Shown here: positions 45,301 to 53,300 of the stretch, piece by piece
Numbering within the stretch: the stretch's first letter is position 1
Layout: every line of letters begins with the position of its first letter
DNA from: Leptolyngbya sp. SIOISBB
GTDB taxonomy: Bacteria; Cyanobacteriota; Cyanobacteriia; Phormidesmidales; Phormidesmidaceae
NCBI GenBank assembly: GCA_010671905.1
Contig: JAAHII010000001.1
Location: forward strand, 1,116,001-1,180,000
Reading direction: 5' to 3'
DNA length: 64,000 bases
The notes under the pieces: model-generated
What the model saw: the letters and a program-made list of their open reading frames with translations, nothing else
What the model was told of the DNA's origin: nothing
Databases searched by the model: none
Made by a program: the position numbers and the translations under genes

Positions 45301-47449
45301 CTGCAGCTGTGATCTGAAAGTCATTGGCGAAAGCAGGATTACAGCCTAAAAAACGAGAGTCACGATCTTTCCAAAAGACCCGCTGAGGAATCGCGTCCAG
45401 CACCAGCTTCAGCATGTTACGGGACTCTTGCAGGGCCGCTTCGGCTTGCTTGCGATCGCTAATGTTCTGCACCCCAGCAATAATCACTGAGCGATTGCCT
45501 AACTCAACGCAGCGTAACGACACCTCGGCATCCAAAGTGACGGGGTCAGCATAGCGGCGGATTTTCCATTCAAACCGGAGGGCTTCGCCATTGAGAGCCC
45601 GGTTAAGTAACTCTGGGATCTGTGAGATCGGGGACTCAGGAGCAGACAACTCTTTGATGCTCAAGGGCAATAACTGTTCCCGAGTGGCACCAAATAATTG
45701 GAGCGAGCGATCGTTGACATCTAAAATCTTGCCGTCTAAATCATGAATAAAAATCGCATCATAGACATTGTTAAAAATCGTGCGCAGATCTGCCTCTGAT
45801 CGCGTCAGCGCGGCAGTCCGTCGTTGCACTCGCTGCTCTAACTCATCATTGAGCTGCAGCAGCGCTTGTTCCGCTTGCCGCCGTTTCGTCTCATTGCGAT
45901 AGGCTTCAATCGTGCTTTGGCAAGTGTTGAGCAAGAGGGCAAGTTCCGCGAACATCGAGGGGTCATAGCCATCGGTACGGTTGGCCAGACCCACGAGACC
46001 CACAAGCTGGTTGCCTCGGTGGAACGGCACTCCCAGAAAACTCCTTAAAGGCGCTGGGCTGCCGAGCCCATGGATGGACTGGTCATCAGCCGCGAGGTGA
46101 TTGGCAATTACCGGTTCTTGAGTCAATATGACTTGCTTGATCAAAGGTTGCAGCGATCGCAGATTGCGGTTCTCTGGGGGGACTGCATCCTCGTCGTCAT
46201 TGTGGCCAGCGGTGCCCTCCAAGCGATCGGTGAGAGCGCTCACTTTCTGATGAGGGTACCCCTGAGTTTTGAGATAAGCGTCGTCGATATAGGTTTCGCC
46301 ATCAGCCGTCAGCAACACTTCAGTGATCAAGCCATATTCGCTATCAGTCAGTTCCAGCAGCGTTTCGAGAAGGTGCTCAAAGAGTCTCTCTGGGTCGGCG
46401 TCAGTCATAAATTGCGTTTGGGCCGTATTAATTGCCCCCATCAGGGCATTGGTGCGCTGTAAAGAGAGCTCGGCCTGTTTGCGATCGGTGATATCCATGT
46501 CCATGCCGGCCATCCTAATGGGCTGGCCGTGGGCATCTTGGAACACATTGCCCCGAGAAGCCAACCACCGAATCTCACCGTTCGCTTTAACCACGCGAAA
46601 CTCGATATAACAAGGAGTCCCATGTTGAACGCTGTAAGTAGTGAGATCAGTGACGCGTTGTCGATCATCGGGATGAATAACATTCATGGCGATCTCGAAG
46701 TCGCCGTCAAAGGTGCCGGGCTCTAAGCCCATAAGCTTCTCTAAGCTGGCTGACCAAATGACTTCGTCGGTTGCCAGGTTCCAATCCCAGCTTCCCATTT
46801 GGGCGGCTTCTAGGGCCGTTCGTAAGCGTTCTTCACTCGTCTGCAGGGCCGCTTCTGTCGCTTTGCGATCGCTAATATCTTCAGCCACCCCAGCGATGCG
46901 ATAGACCTGACCACTCGCATCCATAATCGGGAAGCTGCGCGAGGCAAGCCACCGGACTTCGCCATCGGGCCGAATAATGCGATATTCAGCATTGCTCAAC
47001 ACATCAAAATTGAGCGCTTCAACGGCAGCTGTCAACCAGTCCACATCGTCGGGATGCACGTAGTCTAGCCACACATGGGGATGCTCATGGAGGACCTCAC
47101 AGGGGATACCCCAGATAGTTTCAAAAGCCGGGCTGGCATAGAGCAGGGCACGGGTCCGGGCGTCATGAATAAAGAAAATGGAGGCGATGCTATCGGCTAA
47201 CTGCCGAAATTTGGCTTCGCTTTCCCGTAGGGCAACCTCCGCTTGATGGCGTTCGGTAATGTCGGTCACAGTACCGATGTAGCCGAGTAAGGTGCCTTGC
47301 GCATCGAGCAGGGGGGTGGCTTGTGCATAAATCCACACGATTTTGCCGCTCGGCTGCCGGAAGCGACATTCGACCTGAAAGCCCGCTTGCTGCGGCACCG
47401 TACTTTCGTACCAAGCCGTAGCCACCCGTTCCCGATCATCTGGATGCAC
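42368..47449 (-). CDS. Giant multi-PAS hybrid histidine kinase, C-terminal part (frameshifted)
   Basis: This is the 3' half of one huge gene, 42368-51608. It starts inside a PAS domain (HPDDRERVATAWYE) directly after a one-base frameshift. Order by residue: end of PAS10 (1-70), PAS11 (about 78-195), PAS12 (208-325), GAF (330-505), PAS13 (550-660), PAS14 (677-790), PAS15 (805-920), PAS16 (930-1050), PAS17 (1060-1175), HisKA with FANMSHELRTPLNAIL (His about 1223), HATPase with LLNLLSNAIKFTQTG and EGTGLGLPISRQ, receiver with VVEDD, MDIRMPEMNGY and a KP lysine, and a helical HPt-like tail. The kinase motifs are intact. It signals through phosphotransfer, with an unknown stimulus. ITDRK-type linkers join the PAS domains. 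Confidence 0.88.
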   Translation of the reverse strand: MHPDDRERVATAWYESTVPQQAGFQVECRFRQPSGKIVWIYAQATPLLDAQGTLLGYIGTVTDITERHQAEVALRESEAKFRQLADSIASIFFIHDARTRALLYASPAFETIWGIPCEVLHEHPHVWLDYVHPDDVDWLTAAVEALNFDVLSNAEYRIIRPDGEVRWLASRSFPIMDASGQVYRIAGVAEDISDRKATEAALQTSEERLRTALEAAQMGSWDWNLATDEVIWSASLEKLMGLEPGTFDGDFEIAMNVIHPDDRQRVTDLTTYSVQHGTPCYIEFRVVKANGEIRWLASRGNVFQDAHGQPIRMAGMDMDITDRKQAELSLQRTNALMGAINTAQTQFMTDADPERLFEHLLETLLELTDSEYGLITEVLLTADGETYIDDAYLKTQGYPHQKVSALTDRLEGTAGHNDDEDAVPPENRNLRSLQPLIKQVILTQEPVIANHLAADDQSIHGLGSPAPLRSFLGVPFHRGNQLVGLVGLANRTDGYDPSMFAELALLLNTCQSTIEAYRNETKRRQAEQALLQLNDELEQRVQRRTAALTRSEADLRTIFNNVYDAIFIHDLDGKILDVNDRSLQLFGATREQLLPLSIKELSAPESPISQIPELLNRALNGEALRFEWKIRRYADPVTLDAEVSLRCVELGNRSVIIAGVQNISDRKQAEAALQESRNMLKLVLDAIPQRVFWKDRDSRFLGCNPAFANDFQITAAEILGKTDAELPWAAGAERYRTADVEVMSTGLARVNYEETLINGYGELTWIRTSRVPLTNAQGNVIGVLVCYEDITERKWAEQQLEAERLRLQVALEAAQMGTWESDLETEFWSTQTEAIFGYAPGAFPGDYAAFLNLVHPDDRERVSAFSTQSFAEQGAHTQEYRIQRLDGKLRWVAVQAKVVANEAGTGDRLIGVVQDITDRKQAEAALRDSEARFRQIAENIQEVFWLTTADHEILYVSSAYAQVWGRSPDTVTTDNLLATIFPDDRDRFLNCFRWASNEPSKAILAGEAELEYRIIRPNGDIRWIRDRAFPVTDDQGHIIRIAGVAEDITDRKRLEQEQARLLTILEASPDHIGMATPEGQIIWNNQQGRRIRGLPLNADATQFSMATYHPQWALEVLLNQAIPTAIKEGIWVGETALLDANDEEIPVSQLVLAHKSDTGEIEYLSTIIRDISSLKAAERALRRINEDLEARVIERTADYLAAKDAAEAANRAKSTFFANMSHELRTPLNAILGFSQLMGRDPALSTKHLEELKIINRSGEHLLNLINDILEMSKIEAGQVTLTATNFKLHQMLISLTDMLRLKAEAKNLQFTITLHPQLPRYIRTDGHKLRQVLLNLLSNAIKFTQTGYVVLRVGLSRPKPLTNHDLKFIDSTGGAIRVLNFQVEDSGMGIAAEELDLLFEPFVQTRSGRQSQEGTGLGLPISRQFVDLLGGDFEVTSEPNVGSTFAFEIPVQVMTAEAVELTDKLLRAIALAPDQPTYRILVVEDDWANRVLLQNLLTDLGFVVQTAVNGQAAIERWQAWHPNLIFMDIRMPEMNGYEATQAIRRLEQATQTTTRPTKIICLTAGIFETDQPEFVAIGFDDYICKPIQETIVTQSIARHLGVRYLYAPDLVKAKAIAAAPPLRLTDESLQVLPLDWLQQFQTAITHLSQERMLALIADLSPEHNAIAQLLEEKVHDFDYEVLLNLTQMVLDA

Positions 47450-50400
47450 TGCCTTGGCCCAATTGGGTCCCCAAGCTTTCTTCGAGCGACAACCCAGACA
47501 GTTGGCACCACCTCGGATTGTGATACACGCAATGGCCGTTGGTATCCGTTTGGAAAATGCCCACTGGGGAGTTTTCCGTCAAAGTGGCGTAGCGGCGCTC
47601 GCTGGCCTGTAACGCTAGTTCCGCCTGTTTGCGCTCAGTGATATCGGTGACCACGCCGATCGCTCGCACGGGTGTACCGGTTGCATCGCACAAAGTGTGT
47701 CCGCAGTCGGCAATCCAACGCTGGCTGCCATCGGGCCGAATGATGCGATACTCGACCGTCACATTCTGTTGTTCAGCAATGGCGGTGGCCACCGTCGCCG
47801 CTGCCACCGCCCGGTCATCCGGATGCACGGCGTTGAGCCAGGTGTCGTACGTGAGGTCAATATCAGTTGAGTCATAGCCAAAGATTGCATAGGTAATGTC
47901 GTTCCAAACTAAGCGCGATGTGACGACATCCCAATCCCAAATCCCAATGCGCCCAAAATCTAGCGCCAGTCGCAATTGCTCTTCACTTTTTTGCAGAGCT
48001 CGCTCGACCTGTTTGCGATCGCTGATATCTTGAAGCCGCCAGCGACTACCCAGGCAGGTTGCTTGCTCATCAACAATGGCGGTGCCGGTCACCGCAACTG
48101 GAATCGTGCCCTGGTGTGCAGACTTCAGCTTTAAATCTTCCGTTGCCAGTTTCTTGTCTGCAGGGGATTGCATTAACGTCGATAGCAAGTCGCTAAAGGC
48201 CGGGCGATCAGACTCATCAATAAAACTGCTCAACAGGCAGTCCACTAATTGGGACTGTTCAGTGCCAGTCAAAACTGCGATCGCCCGGTTCGCTTCTTGA
48301 ATCACACCGTCGGTATCCGTCACAACATAACCATCAGGCGCAAAATTGAATAAATCTTGATAGCGGCGCTTCTCAATCTCGATGGCTGCGCGGATATGCA
48401 CCAGTTCCCGGTATTGAATCTGCCGTTCTGCTTGTTCAACTTCAAGTTCTTCTAGGGCCAGGGCGAGTGCTTGGTTAGTGTGTTGTAGTTGGTGGGTCTG
48501 CTGCTGTAAAGACTCGTTGGCAAGACTCAACGTTTTTTCTGCGGCTTTGCGTTCGGTAATGTCTCGAACGATTACCAGCACCTCTTCAGGAGCCGATGGG
48601 AGAATGCGGACTTCCTCAACGACCTGGTATTGGCCGTTAAACAAGGTTTGTTCGTAAACCTGGAGTTCTCCAGTGCTAAGAGCTTTACCCACATACTCCA
48701 TACGCCGAGTAGACACATCAGTCGGTAAGTCACTATCAAAAATATGGCGACCCACAAACGCTTCTGGCTCACCCAGCACGGTCATGTCGCTGGCCGCAAA
48801 CAGATCTAAGAAAACCCCGTCGCGACTCATACGCATAATCAAATCGGGCAGGGCTCTGATGAGCGCTTGGTGCTTACGTTCACTGGCTCGTAACGCCAAC
48901 TCAGCTGCGGTGATTTCGGTAATATCTTGAGACACTCCCCGCAGTTTGACGACTTGATTTTGCTCATTGAAAATGGCTTGTCCCTTACAAAAGGTTTGGC
49001 GTAGGGTGCCGTCAGGTCGCACAATGCGGTGACTTAGCGCGTGGGGAGTCCCGTCGTCCCGAGTTTGGCGAATGGCGGCGGCGAGCTCGGGCCAATCATC
49101 TGGATGAACACAGGCGGCAAATTCCTCAAACGTAGGACTGGCAAGGGCGTTATCAAAGCCACAGATGCGTAAAAGTTCTGGCGAACAGATAAAGTCTCTG
49201 GTGTTGAGATCAAATTCCCAATTACCTATGTGGGCTAGCCTTTGGGCTTCCAATAGTTGGGCTTCGCGTTCTTGTAAGGCCTGTTGAGCCTGTTTATACG
49301 CCGTTCTATCGGCGGAAATCCCGAGCAGATAGAACGGTGCCCCCGCTGGGTCATAAATGGGCACCTTGATGGTGTCTAAAATGCGGCGGCCGATCTGAGG
49401 GTGATCGATAATCTCTTCGTACTGACTTTTGCGGCGAGTTGTCATGACCTCGCGATCTTTCGCTTGATACTTTGCCGCGTCTGCAGCCGAGAAAAAATCG
49501 TCATCAGTGTGGCCGATCATCTCGGCTTGCGATCGCCCGAAATAATGTTCACAAACCTGATTGGCTAGGACAAACTGCCCAAACGTTTCCGGTCTGGCAT
49601 CTTTGACGAACAAACTCACCGGCAGATTATCTAAGATGGTCTGCAAGAAGTCGTGCTGCTCTTGGAGCGCTATTTCTGCCTGTTGTTGGCAAATCTCGAG
49701 CTGTTTGCGGGCACGAATATCTTGCACAATGGCCAAGTTGTACAGCGGCTGCTCGTCAGGCCCTGACACCACAGAAACAATGATGTTGGCCCATCTTTCC
49801 TCACCTGCTTTATGGATGAGGCGCTTTTCCACAGCAAAGAAAGGCAGTTCACCCGCGATCAACCGTGCCATCAAGCGGTCATCAGTCGCTTGATCCTCTG
49901 GGTGGCTGTAGTCTCTGTAGGTCAGTTGCTGTAGTTCATTTTCGGAGTACCCCAAAAAGTCACACAACCACTGATTGGCCGCTAGTACCACTTCGGAGTT
50001 GGTCGAAGCCAAACAAATCCCGACGGCAGCCTGTTCATAAATGGCTTGAAATCTGGCCTGGCTTTCATCGCAGGCTTGCTCGGCTAGCCGCTGAGCATGG
50101 ATGTCGGTAACGAGCCCTTGGATGCTGACCAAGGTTCCGGCTGGGTCACAAACGCCGACCAGGCGGCCCCATAAATAGTGCCAATGGCCATCGTAATGTC
50201 GCCATCGCATCTCTGCTTGGCGTTGCGGTTGCCCTGTCGCCATGAGCTGCTGCACCGCTTGCCGAGCGGCGACAACATCTTCAGGGTGGATTGGCAGATC
50301 CCCAATACTTTGGCCGATGAGTTCTGCTGGTGCATATCCCAGTATCCTTTCTACCTGCGGCGAAATATAAGCTAGGGTGCCATCGAGGTGGAGGGCAAAC

Positions 50401-51608
50401 GTAATGTCGCTGGCATTTTCGACCAGCGAGCGAAACTGGGCTTCGCTCGCGGCTAAGGCGGCTTCATGCTGTTTGCGATCGGTGACATTTCTAGCGACAA
50501 AGATGACCTGATCGGCCGCGATGGGAGAGCATTTTGCTCTAAACCACTGTTCAGCCCCCTGGATCATTAAGCAATACTCAATCTCTTGAGTTTGTTGGGT
50601 GTCTAGCACCCACTGAATATGTTTGAGAAAAGCTCTGGCCTGCTCGGCGGGGAAGATGTCTTGTACCGATTGGCCAAGCAAATCCGTAGCTTGTCGAAAC
50701 AGATTGTCGGTACTACAGGGTGCAACTTTCAGATAGGTGCCCTGCCGATCAAGCACGAGCACCACGTCATCCATCGCCTCAAACAGCCCTCGGAGCTCGG
50801 CCTCCGACACCAGCAGCTGAGTTTCTAACTGCTGGCGATCGCTAATATCTTCCACGAGGGCCAAATCGCTGATTGGGTATCCCCGGGAATCTTTGATAGT
50901 CGATAACGTGACCCGTGTCCAAACACTACGTCCATCCTTCGTTAGATAACGCTTTTCAAAAGTCGTGTTGTCTAGGCTCGCCTCAAATAATTGTCGTTCT
51001 TGACTAACTTGAGCCTCAAGATCATCTGGGTGTGTAACCTCTTGATACGTCAGCTGCAATAGCTCCGTTTCGCTATAGCCAAGCAAATCACAGAAGCGCT
51101 GATTGACTCGAATAAACCGCCCCTCTGAGTCTGCTTGATTAAGTCCAATGGCGGCCTGAGAAAACACGTCTTGACGTTTGCAAATATGAAGATTTTGCTG
51201 CAATTGTGCTTGTTGTCGCAGCATTTTTACTGTTTGCCGCAGCCGGGTTCCCGTGAGGCTTGACTTGATTAAATACTCGTGCACCCCCGATGCCAATACG
51301 CTTGCAGAATAGTTTTCATCAACGGTTTCCAAAAGTATTAGAAAGGTCGGTTGCCAGCCTTCCCAAAAAGCGTGCATTTGAGCCCAATCTGACTCATAAA
51401 TAGTCTCATCAAAAATCACAATATCTGCGCACCAGTCAGAAGCAGAGTTCGCCGTCAAAAGCGTTTTCTGGGCAACGAGAAACTCTTGATGACTGCGTTC
51501 AATAAACACCCGTTGCGAGCTAGTCTCTGATTGCAGCCATTCCCGATATCGAGTTCGCTCTGTTGATGATTGCAATAACAACAGAACGGTCGAGTTAGCC
51601 TGGGTCAT
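47436..51608 (-). CDS. Giant multi-PAS hybrid histidine kinase, N-terminal part (frameshifted)
   Basis: This is the 5' half of the same gene, 1390 residues. Residues 1-135 look like a degenerate receiver (TVLLLLQSSTERTR, DIVIFDETIY, LASGVHEYLIKSS). Nine PAS/PAC domains then begin at about residues 148, 269, 393, 518, 653, 789, 914, 1079 and 1209, and a tenth (RYATLTENSPVGIFQTD) begins at 1336. It is cut at SLEESLG. Skipping one T in the AATTGG near 47461 continues the reading as WAKAVHPDDRERV, giving one protein of about 3,080 residues with 17 PAS domains. The chosen ATG is at 51608. It has no membrane segments, so it is a cytoplasmic sensor. The frameshift may be an error in the read or real. 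Confidence 0.85.
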   Translation of the reverse strand: MTQANSTVLLLLQSSTERTRYREWLQSETSSQRVFIERSHQEFLVAQKTLLTANSASDWCADIVIFDETIYESDWAQMHAFWEGWQPTFLILLETVDENYSASVLASGVHEYLIKSSLTGTRLRQTVKMLRQQAQLQQNLHICKRQDVFSQAAIGLNQADSEGRFIRVNQRFCDLLGYSETELLQLTYQEVTHPDDLEAQVSQERQLFEASLDNTTFEKRYLTKDGRSVWTRVTLSTIKDSRGYPISDLALVEDISDRQQLETQLLVSEAELRGLFEAMDDVVLVLDRQGTYLKVAPCSTDNLFRQATDLLGQSVQDIFPAEQARAFLKHIQWVLDTQQTQEIEYCLMIQGAEQWFRAKCSPIAADQVIFVARNVTDRKQHEAALAASEAQFRSLVENASDITFALHLDGTLAYISPQVERILGYAPAELIGQSIGDLPIHPEDVVAARQAVQQLMATGQPQRQAEMRWRHYDGHWHYLWGRLVGVCDPAGTLVSIQGLVTDIHAQRLAEQACDESQARFQAIYEQAAVGICLASTNSEVVLAANQWLCDFLGYSENELQQLTYRDYSHPEDQATDDRLMARLIAGELPFFAVEKRLIHKAGEERWANIIVSVVSGPDEQPLYNLAIVQDIRARKQLEICQQQAEIALQEQHDFLQTILDNLPVSLFVKDARPETFGQFVLANQVCEHYFGRSQAEMIGHTDDDFFSAADAAKYQAKDREVMTTRRKSQYEEIIDHPQIGRRILDTIKVPIYDPAGAPFYLLGISADRTAYKQAQQALQEREAQLLEAQRLAHIGNWEFDLNTRDFICSPELLRICGFDNALASPTFEEFAACVHPDDWPELAAAIRQTRDDGTPHALSHRIVRPDGTLRQTFCKGQAIFNEQNQVVKLRGVSQDITEITAAELALRASERKHQALIRALPDLIMRMSRDGVFLDLFAASDMTVLGEPEAFVGRHIFDSDLPTDVSTRRMEYVGKALSTGELQVYEQTLFNGQYQVVEEVRILPSAPEEVLVIVRDITERKAAEKTLSLANESLQQQTHQLQHTNQALALALEELEVEQAERQIQYRELVHIRAAIEIEKRRYQDLFNFAPDGYVVTDTDGVIQEANRAIAVLTGTEQSQLVDCLLSSFIDESDRPAFSDLLSTLMQSPADKKLATEDLKLKSAHQGTIPVAVTGTAIVDEQATCLGSRWRLQDISDRKQVERALQKSEEQLRLALDFGRIGIWDWDVVTSRLVWNDITYAIFGYDSTDIDLTYDTWLNAVHPDDRAVAAATVATAIAEQQNVTVEYRIIRPDGSQRWIADCGHTLCDATGTPVRAIGVVTDITERKQAELALQASERRYATLTENSPVGIFQTDTNGHCVYHNPRWCQLSGLSLEESLGTQLGQGSASR

Positions 51609-51730
51609 AACGGCAAAGTTCAGTTAGTGTGACGATCGGCGCAGAGCAATAACGGGGAATTTAATATCGCTGAAGACTGTGACAACGCTGTGATATCTCA
51701 GAATGCCCTAATGTGATACCTCAGAATGCC

Positions 51731-53110
51731 CTAAATTGTTTCAACACAAATGGTGTTGCCGCCGAGAGCTTTAGCGCTATACAAAGCGCGATCGGCAGCG
51801 TCTAACAACGTCGCCGCCATCAGATGGTTTTGGGGTATCGTGCAACTAATACCTAAGCTGATATTCACCTTTTCACATTGTACCGAGGGAACATTGGTTA
51901 AGCGGAGGGCGCGAATCTTCGGCTGAATATCCTGGGCGATTTGCATTGCTCCCCCAAGGGGGGTGTTAGGTAATACGATTGCGAACTCTTCACCCCCATA
52001 ACGGGCAACCAAATCAGCCGGTCGCTTCATGACGCCTTGCAAAACCTGAGCCACGGCTTGCAAGCAGCGATCCCCAACCCCATGGCCGCAGATATCGTTA
52101 AACCGCTTGAACTGATCAATATCGGCCATCAGGAGCGACAACGGCTGCTGCTCTCGAACTGAGCGTTGCCACTCAGTCGCAAAGTAAGACTCGAACTGAT
52201 AGCGGTTACCGACTTGAGTCAGCACATCGGTAGTCGCGATTGTATAGAGCTCCTGTGTGGTTGTTTCGAGGGTGGTAATTTGCTCTTTGGTGTCGTTAAT
52301 GTCACGTAACGAGATCATGACGCCGTCATGCAACCTCGTGCCAAAAGCTTCAATCCACTGATGTTGTTGAGCGTGCGAGCATCGTAATTCCAGCTTGAGA
52401 TTGGCATTAGACTCAAAAACCCGATGACACAAATTAAGTAACTCACAATCAGCGTCATGGGCAGTTAATGTTTTTAGTGACTCTTCAGCCAGATCTAATG
52501 ATGTGGCATCTCGACCGAGCAACTGCAGAAACGCCGCATTGGCAATGATTACTTTAAAGTCTGTAATGATGCCCGCGTCATCAAATACTGGCTGAAATAC
52601 CGCAACCCCTTCAGCGAGATTGTTCAGGACATCCAACTTAAAGGTATGTGCTTCGCGCAGCTCGTAGCTCATCTGCCGATATCTGGCGGCTCGGCGTTGG
52701 AGCTGAGCCTGACGCTGCTGCAAACTGAGCTGATGCTTAACCCGAGCGAGGACCTCTTCAATGTCAAAAGGTTTAGCAATATAGTCGCTGGCACCCATGG
52801 CAAAGGCTTTAGATTTGTCGCTGCCATCAGCCAAAGCGCTTAAAAATATAATGGGAACGTCGCCGGTTCTCATGTCTTGTCTGAGCCGCTGGCAAACTTC
52901 ATATCCATCCATTTGAGGCATCAATATGTCAAGCAATACTAGGTCGGGGAGGATGGTTTGCGCGCTAGCGATCGCCAAGTTCCCACTCCGAGCACATCGG
53001 ACTGAATAGCCCGCTTCTGACAATGCCCGTAGCAAAACGGCCAGATTCTCCGGCGTGTCATCGACGACTAAAATATCTTTCTTTTGAGAAGCCGCTTGAG
53101 AAAATGACAT
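51731..53110 (-). CDS. Response regulator with PAS and GGDEF domains (diguanylate cyclase)
   Basis: This 459-residue cytoplasmic protein begins with a receiver domain (about 12-127: ILVVDDTPENLAVLL, VLLDILMPQMDGYEV, YIAKPF). A coiled linker and a PAS-like domain (about 150-270: GIITDFKVIIANAAFLQLLG) follow. The C-terminal GGDEF domain (about 290-455) has the active motif ARYGGEEFAIVLPN and the upstream LLMADIDQFKRFNDICGHG. It should make cyclic di-GMP when phosphorylated. The gene lies 122 bp upstream of the giant kinase on the same strand, so the kinase is a plausible partner and may be co-transcribed. Confidence 0.92.
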   Translation of the reverse strand: MSFSQAASQKKDILVVDDTPENLAVLLRALSEAGYSVRCARSGNLAIASAQTILPDLVLLDILMPQMDGYEVCQRLRQDMRTGDVPIIFLSALADGSDKSKAFAMGASDYIAKPFDIEEVLARVKHQLSLQQRQAQLQRRAARYRQMSYELREAHTFKLDVLNNLAEGVAVFQPVFDDAGIITDFKVIIANAAFLQLLGRDATSLDLAEESLKTLTAHDADCELLNLCHRVFESNANLKLELRCSHAQQHQWIEAFGTRLHDGVMISLRDINDTKEQITTLETTTQELYTIATTDVLTQVGNRYQFESYFATEWQRSVREQQPLSLLMADIDQFKRFNDICGHGVGDRCLQAVAQVLQGVMKRPADLVARYGGEEFAIVLPNTPLGGAMQIAQDIQPKIRALRLTNVPSVQCEKVNISLGISCTIPQNHLMAATLLDAADRALYSAKALGGNTICVETI

Positions 53111-53300
53111 CTAAAAAACTTTGCCTAGGGAAAAGTACAGCTTGAATAACTGTCACACTGGGATTGATATACATGCGTTTTTCCTGCAGACTTTTACTTC
53201 AATTTTCGCAATTAGGGAAAAATGTCGGTGCGGTTTATGGGGATGTCACCGCAGTCTTAATGTAATCGTATCAAAAAAAAACTTGCACTAAAACTCGGCA

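Noticed and set aside
42368-51608. Two separate overlapping kinase genes
   Set aside because: The downstream frame begins in the middle of a PAS domain, and the upstream frame stops in the middle of the same domain; one base joins them cleanly.
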